From Verpa conica (taxonomy: Eukaryota; Ascomycota; Pezizomycetes; Pezizales; Morchellaceae), in the NCBI GenBank assembly GCA_033030425.1, contig JAUFSD010000023.1, positions 1,264,908 through 1,328,907 of the forward strand: a stretch of DNA of 64,000 bases. Direction: 5' to 3'. The notes beneath the pieces were generated by a model. The model saw nothing but the letters and a program-made list of their open reading frames with translations, made no database searches and had not been told where the DNA came from. A program made the translations under genes and the position numbers. Below are positions 43,707-53,602 of this stretch, in pieces. The first letter of the stretch is position 1. Every line of letters begins with the position of its first letter.

Positions 43707-45235
43707 ATGGATCCCCCTCCACTACTGTCTCTGGTCAGGCAGCCTGCCCACTTCATGACCCCCACGAGGTTACCAAATTTCCCGTCTTCAGTTGGCCGTT
43801 CCCCCTTGGTCTCCTTCTACCACCCTGGCTATTCATGCCTCACCAGGAATTGCAGCAATGACGACAGCGGTAACATCGACTCTATTAACGGCGACGAGCT
43901 TGAGGATGATGTAGCTGCTTTGATATTCAGTCTTCCAGCTGTCGATAATGGCGGTCTACACCATGGAACGGCCCTCGCTGCTTGTCGTATAATTTCCTAC
44001 AGTCGCCCCGGTTATCTCACTCGTGAGGCACCCAGTGGTGACCGGGTGTCCGAGTCTTGGGACTATGTCTTGCCTGCAGGAGTAAGGTACTATTACCATC
44101 TTGGTGCGTTCTCTATGTGCTTCTTCTCGGGACAAAAGCTTACTCCCACAAGAATCCCGTCTGCCCTTCCTTCGCAAAGTGGAAATTCGTTCGCTCCGCT
44201 ATCCCCACCGAGTGGATAAGCGCCTTCGATGTCCCCGGTGGTCAAACCGATCGTTCTGCCCTCGCAAATGAGTACCGGAGTACACACCCGCGATGTCACT
44301 TGCCGAATCACAGACTGTCGAGACGGTACCGAAAACGCCCATATTATCCCACGCAAAGAGCTTAGTTGGTTTCTGCGGAATGGCATGCGGCTCTACAACA
44401 GCAACCAAATACTTTCAAGCGATAAAATTATTGACGATGTACGCAACGGCTTTCTACTCCACCAAGATATACACAGCGCCTTTGATCACTCTGTCTTCTG
44501 TCTAACTGTCAAAGAAGGGAGGGTGGTTCCGCATTTTCTTGAAAGGAGCTATGAACAGGGTAGTTTGTACCATAATTCCGAGCTTCGCCTACCGGCTGCA
44601 GATCCATGTGTTGAGTTTATGTGGGCTCGCTTTGCATGGAGTATTATTCCACTCGCAGGTGTGTTCGCTAGTGCCCCTGGGAGGCATCTGAAGCGGTTGC
44701 CGGTACTGGTGGTTGGAAACCTCACTGCTGAAGGATCGTCTTCGGAGCGGGGATCACTTAAGCGGAGGCATCCGACCGTCGATACCCCTGTAGAAGGTGA
44801 CAATGGACGTGGCAATTCATACCATGAGAAACGAACGAGGGCTTCTGGGGTGACATCTGCCACCCTAGGAGTGAAAACCACTACAGCCTCTGCCTCATAT
44901 TCGCTATCAACACTCATCTCCACTGGCTAGCGACAGCCCTGAAAATAGCAAATCTGCACCTCTATCCCCCCAATCTAACCAAGTCTTTACTGAATTAGAG
45001 GAAGATATGAACGTTAGGAACGAGTTCTTTCCTGATATGAGTATGCCCCTTGTTCTCCCTTTCCATGTACAAATTCCACTAATCATCTTGTCTTGTAGCG
45101 GAAGAATTCGGCTACTCAAACACCTATACGTGGCAGACCGCACCGTTCTACCCCGGACAGAGACAAATGGAACGGCTCAAGAGGCGGTGGAGGGCAGAGA
45201 ATCCGCAGGTTGGATCCTTGCCGGATGAGATTTGA
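43707..45235 (+). CDS. Fungal HNH endonuclease-domain protein (HNH_2)
   Basis: The HNH_2-type domain is clear: RDVTCRITDCRDGTENAHII, then WFLRNGMRLYN, then NGFLLHQDIHSAFD, giving the His...Asn...His metal-binding set used to cut DNA. The N-terminal part (from MDPPPLLSLVRQPAHF) ends with LPAGVRYYYHL. The segment YSHKNPVCPSFAKWKF, in a second frame, is family-like. The C-terminus, in a third frame, reads EEFGYSNTYTWQTAPFYPGQ then MERLKRRW. Joining these needs introns near 44103-44137 (about 35 bases) and 44238-44280 (about 40). A third intron ends at 44886; its donor is 44790 or 44850. The last is 45040-45097. The first two are unusually short, so small frameshifts are the alternative. About 430 residues in all. 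Related proteins are abundant in fungi, with unknown targets. Confidence 0.75.
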
Positions 45236-45266
45236 ACCTAGGGCTGTGATTTATTGCAGACTGATA

Positions 45267-45438
45267 CAGTAAAATTTCTCTATAAGGGATCGAGTAATAA
45301 GGATATTCGTCGTGTAAGGGTACGCATTCCCGTCCCCAATAAGTATTTTGTACGTAGTGAGCCTTTTCTATAGGAATATACGCCCTATAAGGATATGGCA
45401 TTGCTTCAACTTCATATCCTTATAGGGAAATTTTGCTG
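45267..45438. mobile_element. Pogo/Fot1-like MITE, CAGT ends
   Basis: 172 bp. The left end CAGTAAAATTTCTCTATAAG and the reversed right end CAGCAAAATTTCCCTATAAG pair with two mismatches, and TA flanks both (45265-45266, 45439-45440). Repeated CCTATAAGGATAT motifs inside also occur as relics near 59380, 59455 and 60041, implying a dispersed family. Confidence 0.85.
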
Positions 45439-45457
45439 TAGTCGCTTCCCCTTTTCC

Positions 45458-45479
45458 TTTTTTTTTTTTGGGGGGGGGG
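45458..45479. repeat. T12-G10 homopolymer switch
   Basis: A run of twelve T is followed directly by ten G. A similar T9-G11 switch occurs at 58006-58025 inside another element. G-runs of this length are prone to slippage and sequencing error. Confidence 0.8.
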
Positions 45480-46106
45480 TCATGGGGAAGACGTTAATAG
45501 AGGGTGGTATTTATCACTCTAGGTTTTTGACTTTGATGGCGTTGGGTTTCGGCGTTGGGCTGAGGTTTGATTAATATTCATTGTAATGAGAGGATTGTTG
45601 CACCAGACCTCTGGATGAAAACAAATATGCCTGTATTTCTTCAAGTTGGTATACTTGGGTGTCTACTAAGGAAACACCACTACGATCGCAAGTCCAATGG
45701 GGATAGAACTCGTGTGATGGAGCCGTGGCAGGCTCAGGAGCTAGGTAGCCTCTCAAGAATACCTAGTGCGTCATGGCTAAGTAAATATCAGCTTAATATA
45801 TTTTAGTCGTGTGGTAGCAGAGATATCACCTCCTACCTAAACACAGTATATAACACTATGCCGTCCCTGACTAGCATAGTATATTTTAAGGTACCTACTT
45901 ATAGCTTCGGGGAAGAGTTGTATAATAAGGTTCTGCGGGGGGTATATTTTAGGGTGTAAAAAGATCAACCTTTCGCCATAGAAAAGGGGGGGTCTTTGCT
46001 GCATGTTGCCCCATCTACAACCTTCTTATATTGCGCTTGGGAGTTGTGGTATGTAGTCTGTCTGTGGAAAGTGTGGGCTAGGATATTCCTAGTCTAGGGT
46101 GGGGTG

Positions 46107-46124
46107 AATTAATTAATTAATTAA
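46107..46124. repeat. (AATT)n microsatellite
   Basis: Four and a half AATT units in an AT-rich spacer. Confidence 0.9.
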
Positions 46125-46758
46125 TCAAAAGTACGTGTAGTCTGGTATGGGACAGGGAAATTAGGATTTTTGTGAGAGATTGAGATTGTACTTGTGGGGC
46201 AATGTACTATTTGTGCCTATGCCGATCATCATCAAATCCCACTCATATGGAGGTGATATCGAAAGCAAGTGAGGGTTTGTGAGCAGGCAATCGACTCTGC
46301 TTGCACGATTTCTCATGATATTGTACCCTAACGCTCAAGAATACCGAGTACTATGTGGTTATATTTAATGAAACTGACTGAAAAAAAAATGTCATCTAAT
46401 TATGATAGGGAATATCACTCCATAGATAGTAGGGTATGAATACGAGTAGATAAATCATATATAGAAGAGAGTAGGATCAGAGCAAAGATAACTTATTCGA
46501 AAATCAACCGGTACAGTAACCTCCTAACTTAATCCATTTCTGACCTATATAAGCACTAAGTACATAAGATTACCTAACAATAAGCAGCGTTGGCTAAAAT
46601 AATAACGAAACTTCCTAGAGAAAACAAAATGGTAATAGAAATGACTCTATTCGTATATTCCCTAATTACAGAGGATATTAGTATGAATATTGTAGATTTT
46701 GAAAGGAATGAGAATAGATTTATACCTTCCTGTAAGCTTCACCCCGTATTTGGAGGGT

Positions 46759-49700
46759 TCAAGCCCCTGTGTGAATGAACGGTGCCCATAGAAGCGGCTT
46801 TCCTGGTTTTTTTGCTCGTAATTTCTTTACAGCCTTATGTAGCGCCATACCAACCTTCCGGTGGCCTTTGTCATTTCCCTGGTCACCAAATAATATACTG
46901 TAAAAATCACCTGCCACCTCTTTACAGGCGTCATCCTTGGATGTCCACAGAGTTGCAAGTACGTGATTAAAACCAGCAAGTTGAAACGCGCTCGCAAGAT
47001 GGATCGTTTCGTCTGACAAACCAATTCCGGAGTTGTCTGCAGTGCAGCAAGCAGAAAGATACGCCAGCTGCGCATTTTCGGTATTCGTGTCTGATATGTC
47101 TTGGACAGTGAGCCTGTCAATTGTGGGTGTAGAGTCTTTTCCGAGCAGAATCAAACTACTATTCGAAGGATTCATTTCATCTGACACCCCATGACAAGCA
47201 AAATGCATGGCATCGTATTGTCCGAACTTCTCAAGGACATCAGCGGCGCTGGGTTGGTTCAGTACTGTTGTTTGGGTCGTTCCTGTTTTGGCGATCTTAA
47301 CGATAGTTGCCACCTCTTCCTCCACCCCCGGGAGAGGCGCTTCGCCAGGTGTTGTCGGCATCGTAACTAGGAGGAGGTGGGAATTTTGTTTGCTTAGGTT
47401 TAATTTCTTTTGACGAGCATATGACAGGGCTTTGATAGTAGGGATATAGGACGAAATGACTCGGCTTATCGTATTGCGGGTTGATCCGGGAGAATGGTCG
47501 CCAGCTGCGTGAAAAGGTGCCGTACCCAACACCTCAGTACCGATCCACCAGATTTGGGTTAAGTTGTCATCATCAATTGCTCCGTTGAGTTGTAAATCCT
47601 CCAAAACTGGTTCGACTGCTACATCCCATAGCCATAGAAGGATTTTCTTCATTCTATCATTTCTCGAAGCATACGTACGCATAGGCCCCTTGACTAGTTC
47701 CTGGCTCAATTGTTCCATGTTATCCTCGGCTTCGCCGTATTTCAATTTTGGAAGTTCAAGTGATTTTATTGTGGACGTTGTGACGATTATGGCATCACTC
47801 CGGAATATTGTTGGATTGAAAACAATGATAGGGCCATGTTTGGCCATCTTCATGAGGTCCTCCGGGGCAGGTGGGAGCAGGAAATTTTTATAAGCGGGGA
47901 TCTTTCGAATATTCAACAATGTGGCTTCTATTTTCTCCATGACCTGCTTTCGTATCCTTAGGCTGGCATCTTTCCTTTTATTTTGATGCATAAGCCTCTG
48001 TTCCTTGGTGTCTTTGCCTCTGTCTCGGTTACCAGATCTATCATCGGGTTCCTTAGTCTCAATGAACGGAGAGTCGAGTTGGGTCCGGAGACGAGTAAAG
48101 GAATCAAATAACTCCGGATTTGTTGCTTTGAGTTCCGATAGTTCGCTCCTGTAATCAATAACGTAGCCAGTAATGATTCCACGACCTAATTCTAGCAATC
48201 TCAGTGCATGAGATGCGCCTCGTCCTGCAAGAAGAGCTAAGGATGCTGCCGTTGATGGTAGCCCATATAACTTCGAAAGATGATATTGCTGATCAGTACG
48301 CTCCAAGGCCCGTGGACTTACTTTTGGTAGCATTTTAACAGCCTCTTCAAGAAGTGAGCTTGACTCCTCCCAGTCCTGACGCGACACAAGACTCACAACA
48401 GCACCTTGAGCTGCAATGATACGTGTTAGGGGATCTGATGTCTGGGAGCTCCAGGCCTCCATGAAACTACGAAAAGACCTTTCAAGTTCATCTGACCCCG
48501 CGCTACCTCTTAATCTGAGAGACGCGCCCAAAATTACCAATAAATTTGCACGCCTAGGTTGATCTCCAGGGGATTTTGATAGAGCTGCTTCGGCATAGAC
48601 AATGGCTTTATCCAAATCGCTCATGTTCTTCAGCCGTTCGTATCGTCTGTAAAAAAAGAAGCTGAGGTCTGTCGAAATTGCTACCCAGTAAAGGTGGTCT
48701 TCCGGGATTGCTCTTACAGCTTCTTCTCCCCGCATAATGGCTGCATCAAGGTCACCCAATGCCCTTGATCTGACATGTTGGAGGAAAAGAGATTTGCTCA
48801 GAATAGATAACCTATTGGCAAGGTGAGGATGATCTGCCTGAGTCAATTCCAAGGCTTCTTCAGATAGCTCAATGGCCATCTTGAGGTCATCTTGAGCTCC
48901 CAACCGATAGTAGAGGGTGTTAAGGTTGCTGCTTAGGTTTGACAATCTATCTGCCAGCACAGGGTGGTCCCTTGGGGTTGCTTTCACGGCTTCTTTGGAC
49001 CGCTCAACAGCCATCTGCAGGTCGTTCAGAACCCCCAGGCGATCATATCGTGATTCAAGACGAGCGCCTAGATTGCTCAAGAAGCCTGCACGATCGGGGT
49101 GATCTTCCGGAGTTATGTCCAGAGCTGCCTGGATGTACTCAATACATTTCTCGAGGTCGTTTAAGTCACCTAGTTCTTCGTAACGGGAATTAAAGTAGTT
49201 GCTTTGATTACTCAATAGGCCTGGGAGATCGGGGTGGCCCTCCGGGGTTGCTGCTATGGCTCTTTCACCGTAGGCAATGGATGATTTGAGGTCGTCAGAA
49301 GAACCCAACCTTTCATATCGGAGGTAAAGGCGATTGCTCAGGCAGCCTAATCTACCCGGGAAAAAAGGATTACTTCCTGGGGTTGATGCCACGGTTGCTT
49401 CGGCTTGTTGAATGATTCTTTCTAAATCACTGAGGTAGCCCAGCCGATGATACCGATCCTCAATGAAGTTGCTTAAATTGACTAGCCTTTGCGTATGGTC
49501 TGGGCTGTCTCCCGGAGTTGCTGTGAGTACTGTTTCTGCTTTGCTGATTGCCATCTCTAGGTCACTCAAAGCTCCCAGCCGCTGATACCGGATTCTGAGG
49601 AGGTAGCCCATATTACTCAGATTACTTATATAGATAGGGTGATCTTTCGGGGTTTCTGTCAGTGCTACTTCGGTCTGCTCAATGGCGGTCTCAATATCAC

Positions 49701-51612
49701 CGAGGATCCCTAACCGCTCATACCTGGTAGCAAGGCTGCTGCACAGACTACCCAGCCTGGCTGCATGTTCGGGACTCTGATTTGGGGTTGCTACCACGGC
49801 TTCTTTGTTATACTCAATGGCACTTTCAAGGTCACTTAGGGTTCCAAAACGTTTAAACCGGAGTTCTAGGAGACCACCTAGGTTGGCTAACAGGTCCGCG
49901 CGCCCAGAATGGCATTGTGGTAGGGTTGTGAGGCATTCCCGAGTATGCTCAATAGCCATCTCCAGATCGTTAACAACTCCTAGCCGCTCATAACGGGCGA
50001 AAAGAAGATTTTTCAGGTTGGCTAAAGTTACTACACGGGCTGGAGCGCCTCTAGGGACTACTGCAAGGAGTACTTCCGACTGCTCAATCGCACTTTCTAG
50101 ATCACTAAGGACTCCGAACCGCTTGTACCGTAGGTAAATGAGGTGGCTTAGCCTGGCCAATGCAACTACACAATCAGGATGACCACCAGGGGTTTCTTCT
50201 ATGACTGCTTCAGTTTTCTGGATCGACATCTCCAAGTCGCTCAGATTTCCGAGCTGTTCATAGCGGTCTCTGAGGAGTTCCCCTAGCTCCTCCAACATTT
50301 CTAAATGTTTAGGATCATCTCCCTGGAGTACTCCCAGGGTTATCTCATATTTCTCAATAGCCATATTCAGGTTGCCAATAGTTCCCACCCGCTTATACCG
50401 GATATAAAGACAGTCGCTTAGGTTCTTTAATACGGTGATTTTACGGCTGGTGTCGTTTTCCGGGGTAACAGACAGGCATGCTTCTGCCATATCAACAGCC
50501 CCGTCCAAATCGCTAAGGGCTTCGAGTTTCCGGTATCGCACGTAGAGAGATGTGCTCAGGTTTCCTAGAAAAGCTGAACGCTGGTTGTGGTCAAGGTCTT
50601 CCGGGGCTGCTTTCGCGGCTGCTTTCACGGCTGCCTCGTACCATGTTATAGTTGCGTCAAGGTCGCTCGGCCTGTGCAGGTGTCGGAGTCGGGCGTAGAA
50701 GAGGCTTCCTAGGCCGTGGGTAATATTTGCACGTTGGGCGTAATTATGGTCGCCTGATGCCGCTACGGCTGCTTCACTGTGCGTAATAGCCGCTTCAAGA
50801 TCACACAAAGACCTTAGTCGCTCATATCTGGCAAGGAGATGATCGCTCAGACTTTTCAACATTTGCGCAAGATAATTGTCGCCCTCCGGTGTTAGTGCTA
50901 CTGACAACTCGGCATGCATAATGGCTTGATCGAGGCTGTGTGGGTCTCCTAAACGCTCATAGAGCCTGTAGTACCAGTTGCTGAGGCACACCGATCTATC
51001 CGCAAAATCCTCATGATCTTGTGGGGTTACTTCTAAAGCTTCCTCGAGGCGCTTGATTCCCATTTCGATGTCGTTTTTGTTTCCCAGCCGCTGGTACCTG
51101 GTGTCGTGGCGGTTGGCCAGATAACACAGAACACCCCCAAGTACTGGGTCGTCTTTTGGAGTCACTGCTACAGACGCCTCTACCGTCTCAATATCTCTGT
51201 CCAGGTCGGAAATGTTTTGTAGTTTCTTATATCGAGAGTCAAGGGAGTTACTCAGATTTCTCAATGCATAAACATGAAAGTAGTGGCCTTCTGGAGCTGC
51301 ATCTACAGCTGCTTCACTACATTTCATAGCCGCCTCAAGATCGCTCAGCGCCCCAAGACGCTCGAATCGGGCAAGGAGGCTGCTACTCAGATAAGCAAGC
51401 ATTGAAGGGTCCGGGTCGCTTTTGGGAGTTGCTGCAACGGCTGCTTCATTCCACTTCACGGCCCCTTCGAGGTCACTCAGGACCCCCGACTGCTGGTATT
51501 GGGCTAAGTAACTGCTTCCTACATCGCTCAACACAAAGGCGTAATCAGGGTTGTCTTCGGAGGTTACTGCTAGAGCCGCTATGGCCTGTTCAAGATCGCT
51601 GAGGTCTCCCAT
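46759..51612 (-). CDS. TPR-CHAT protein, caspase-like protease domain with about 23 repeats
   Basis: Single exon, 1617 residues. Residues 1 to about 1090 hold about 23 tandem TPR-like units of roughly 45-54 residues. Each is marked by a start such as LSDLEMAIEHTRE, a middle such as DHPDRAGFLSNLGARL and an end such as RYDRLGV. A linker includes a basic, charged segment near 1200. The C-terminal CHAT domain (about 1290-1617; Pfam CHAT, caspase/separase clan) shows AMHFACHG with catalytic His1474 and YLSACCTA with Cys1522, then LASAFQLAGFNHVLATLW and a terminal WAPFIHTG. CHAT proteins are proteases whose repeats usually sense a trigger. The start is the first ATG, but the frame is open 13 codons further to a TAA and keeps TPR register, so an upstream exon is possible. 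The gene is head to head with 52796-53602, a layout reminiscent of fungal protease/gasdermin cell-death pairs. Confidence 0.93.
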   Translation of the reverse strand: MGDLSDLEQAIAALAVTSEDNPDYAFVLSDVGSSYLAQYQQSGVLSDLEGAVKWNEAAVAATPKSDPDPSMLAYLSSSLLARFERLGALSDLEAAMKCSEAAVDAAPEGHYFHVYALRNLSNSLDSRYKKLQNISDLDRDIETVEASVAVTPKDDPVLGGVLCYLANRHDTRYQRLGNKNDIEMGIKRLEEALEVTPQDHEDFADRSVCLSNWYYRLYERLGDPHSLDQAIMHAELSVALTPEGDNYLAQMLKSLSDHLLARYERLRSLCDLEAAITHSEAAVAASGDHNYAQRANITHGLGSLFYARLRHLHRPSDLDATITWYEAAVKAAAKAAPEDLDHNQRSAFLGNLSTSLYVRYRKLEALSDLDGAVDMAEACLSVTPENDTSRKITVLKNLSDCLYIRYKRVGTIGNLNMAIEKYEITLGVLQGDDPKHLEMLEELGELLRDRYEQLGNLSDLEMSIQKTEAVIEETPGGHPDCVVALARLSHLIYLRYKRFGVLSDLESAIEQSEVLLAVVPRGAPARVVTLANLKNLLFARYERLGVVNDLEMAIEHTRECLTTLPQCHSGRADLLANLGGLLELRFKRFGTLSDLESAIEYNKEAVVATPNQSPEHAARLGSLCSSLATRYERLGILGDIETAIEQTEVALTETPKDHPIYISNLSNMGYLLRIRYQRLGALSDLEMAISKAETVLTATPGDSPDHTQRLVNLSNFIEDRYHRLGYLSDLERIIQQAEATVASTPGSNPFFPGRLGCLSNRLYLRYERLGSSDDLKSSIAYGERAIAATPEGHPDLPGLLSNQSNYFNSRYEELGDLNDLEKCIEYIQAALDITPEDHPDRAGFLSNLGARLESRYDRLGVLNDLQMAVERSKEAVKATPRDHPVLADRLSNLSSNLNTLYYRLGAQDDLKMAIELSEEALELTQADHPHLANRLSILSKSLFLQHVRSRALGDLDAAIMRGEEAVRAIPEDHLYWVAISTDLSFFFYRRYERLKNMSDLDKAIVYAEAALSKSPGDQPRRANLLVILGASLRLRGSAGSDELERSFRSFMEAWSSQTSDPLTRIIAAQGAVVSLVSRQDWEESSSLLEEAVKMLPKVSPRALERTDQQYHLSKLYGLPSTAASLALLAGRGASHALRLLELGRGIITGYVIDYRSELSELKATNPELFDSFTRLRTQLDSPFIETKEPDDRSGNRDRGKDTKEQRLMHQNKRKDASLRIRKQVMEKIEATLLNIRKIPAYKNFLLPPAPEDLMKMAKHGPIIVFNPTIFRSDAIIVTTSTIKSLELPKLKYGEAEDNMEQLSQELVKGPMRTYASRNDRMKKILLWLWDVAVEPVLEDLQLNGAIDDDNLTQIWWIGTEVLGTAPFHAAGDHSPGSTRNTISRVISSYIPTIKALSYARQKKLNLSKQNSHLLLVTMPTTPGEAPLPGVEEEVATIVKIAKTGTTQTTVLNQPSAADVLEKFGQYDAMHFACHGVSDEMNPSNSSLILLGKDSTPTIDRLTVQDISDTNTENAQLAYLSACCTADNSGIGLSDETIHLASAFQLAGFNHVLATLWTSKDDACKEVAGDFYSILFGDQGNDKGHRKVGMALHKAVKKLRAKKPGKPLLWAPFIHTGA

Positions 51613-52795
51613 CTTTCTAAGCTTTTTGTAAAATCGTTCGGGGGGTGTTGCTTAGAGGAGCTTTATGCCTCAAGAGGAATTACGCGGTTCTCACCTTTAT
51701 ATGGGAATCCTCAGGTGTCGCCTTTGTGGCACAGAACTCTTGCTAAAAGAGGTCTGTCTGCTCAGATTGCTATAAGCGAAGGATCTCAAGACAAGGCGAG
51801 CGCTTATTTGCATTAGCGCTCATCCGGTATCAAGACAAGCACTTTATGCATAATTTTGGTTAATGACTAACAATACCCCAAATGCTTTGTTTGCGAGTAG
51901 ATTGGGAACTGGAAAAGGCATCTAGATTTCAAGTTGCAACATGTCTCCAGGTGCTTTGTGTCACACAATAGTAGGTGTAGAGCCCTTACAAAGGACTAGA
52001 GTGTTCATAGAGGCTGTGATCTCGAGCTCATTACATAGTGTAGGAGCAGGGTCCTAAATGGTGGGCTGTCACACAAGGAGATCTCCTGAGCGAGGGTGGC
52101 TTAGCGTGGGGTCCCCCTTGACCTGTTCCTGCTGGTGTAGAGAGTAGATCGGTTGATTGATTAGTGTGGCGAATCGAGAAAACATTTCAACATATACAGT
52201 CGCACCTCGCTATACCAGGTGGTAAATTTTACGGGACAGCAAATAATCTCTAGGCTGGGAGTGCTAATAGGTAAGTGGGGTTAGGGTTCTGACAGTCAAG
52301 TCACCAAACTGGTACGAGCAGGGCCCCCCAATAGGTGCTAGTAAGGACAGCCAAGCTGAAGTTGTCCGTGACAAAATGTTGTTTATATGGGTACAGGGGT
52401 CTGGGGGTTCAAATTCCCATATGGTAAGGGACAATCGAAAATCAGGAATAACAAACTAATTTTGGGAAATGAAGTAGCAGCCAGATTCGTCCGGGATCGT
52501 ATAGCAAGGTGCAACTATAGAGTATGTACCTAGATCTCCCTGGTGAATATGTACTCTCAACCTACCTGGTGACTCAATAGCTGAGAGGTCGTGCGGGGAA
52601 AAGAACCGTACAACATACTAAAAATGTCAGCACCCACACAGGTACTCTAGGCAACATGCAGAAGGCAACGCAGGTTTCGGTCTCAGCTATTTTGACGACG
52701 ACGTTAATTTTAACGGACCTTCCCCCGACACCAACACTGGTATAACTAACGGATGAACCCCAACCTACTAAAAAACAATTTCTCCCCAGCACATA
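51613..52795. promoter_or_regulatory. Divergent promoter of TPR-CHAT gene and its partner
   Basis: 1.18 kb between two gene starts facing apart, so both promoters must lie here. A TA-flanked pogo-like MITE occupies 52197-52517. I could not recognise specific transcription-factor sites. The extension of TPR-like codons past 51612 suggests that part of the region near 51613-51800 may be a 5' exon or leader. Confidence 0.55.
52197..52517. mobile_element. Pogo/Fot1-like MITE in the divergent promoter
   Basis: 321 bp. The left end is CAGTCGCACCTCGCTATAC. The reversed right end is TAGTTGCACCTTGCTATAC, differing only by C-to-T changes. TA flanks at 52195-52196 and 52518-52519. No coding capacity. 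The transition bias in the right arm looks RIP-like. Confidence 0.75.
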
Positions 52796-53602
52796 ATGCC
52801 ATCCACAAACGTTTTCCAGACCAGTCTTTTACCCTTAGATGCTGTTCAGCTCGGGCGCTTGGTCCAAAACACCACGTCTCCCCAGCAGGATTTCCTCGAT
52901 CCCCCCGCTGACGAACCACCTGAAGTCATTGTCAACTCCCAGAAGAATTTCGAAGAGATACGAACCTCGGTCAAAGCTTTCAAGGTTCGGGCCCGCCTAA
53001 CCCAACTCCTTTCAGCCTCCTACGACAAGAAGCACTCTAAAAATATCGACTTGTCCGCTACAAGCGCCTCCACCTACCTGCTCTGTAATTCAAAAGCTTG
53101 GTTCACAAAAGCGTGCGGAACACCTGAAATACGTGAATGGTTAGAAGAAGCCATCGAGGACGGAAATAACGTTTATTTGGTTGTAGGGTACCATACCCTT
53201 GTAGATGCACGCTTTACAGCAGGTGCAAACTCTTCAAGGACAGATAGTGGAGGAATCACCGCACCGATCGGTGCTAGTGGAATACCATCTGTCGCGGGAA
53301 TGGATTTGAGCATTGGAGTTGATAGCTCAAAGAAATTCAGCCATGGGTTTAAGCGGACTTTTCATGCGCCCGGAGAGCAGATATATGCCGTCCAGTACCG
53401 TAAAATCTTATTCAAGTGGTATTCTAGCCGGAAGTTTGAGCACGGATTTCTTGAGCAGGATAATCGGTGGAAGGTCTATGGAGGAAGAGGGGAAGAGGAC
53501 AACGTTGAAGTGATCGAGGCAGAACTTTCAGATGAAGTTGAGCTTGAAGAATCTAACGAGACGTATACCAGCGAGGATGGTACGGCTGAATTTATTCTTT
53601 AG
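52796..53602 (+). CDS. Protein divergent from TPR-CHAT, possible gasdermin-like partner
   Basis: Intronless, 268 residues, no signal peptide. Sequence blocks: an N-terminal FQTSLLPLDAVQLGRLVQNT with a short QQDFLDPP motif. Next is a basic KVRARLTQLLSASYDKKHSK segment, then TYLLCNSKAWFTKACGTPE with WLEEAIED. A likely beta-strand part reads NNVYLVVGYHTLVDARF, followed by Ser/Gly-rich GASGIPSVAGMDLSIGV. Then come GEQIYAVQYRKILFKWYSSR and FLEQDNRWKVY. A strongly acidic tail of about 38 residues (228-268) closes it. The central LVVGYHT...VQYRKIxFKW pattern recurs in an uncharacterised ascomycete family I recognise. Its size, probable beta-rich body, short tail and divergent pairing with a CHAT protease fit fungal gasdermin-like proteins, which are cut to release a short C-terminal inhibitor. 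This is inference only; other immune-type roles remain possible. Confidence 0.8.
   Translation: MPSTNVFQTSLLPLDAVQLGRLVQNTTSPQQDFLDPPADEPPEVIVNSQKNFEEIRTSVKAFKVRARLTQLLSASYDKKHSKNIDLSATSASTYLLCNSKAWFTKACGTPEIREWLEEAIEDGNNVYLVVGYHTLVDARFTAGANSSRTDSGGITAPIGASGIPSVAGMDLSIGVDSSKKFSHGFKRTFHAPGEQIYAVQYRKILFKWYSSRKFEHGFLEQDNRWKVYGGRGEEDNVEVIEAELSDEVELEESNETYTSEDGTAEFIL

Larger units (their letters stand above)
45236..46758. other. Convergent intergenic spacer with MITE and homopolymer switch
   Basis: Contains the MITE at 45267-45438, a T-to-G homopolymer switch (45458-45479) and an (AATT)n microsatellite at 46107-46124. No gene is supported; short frames at 45567-45806 and 46590-46778 look random. 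Confidence 0.6.

Noticed and set aside
52395..52430. GGGTTCAAATTCCC as a tRNA T-arm
   Set aside because: It resembles a B-box, but no A-box, D-arm or acceptor stem can be paired around it. Similar lone matches at 36215 and 45230 also fail.
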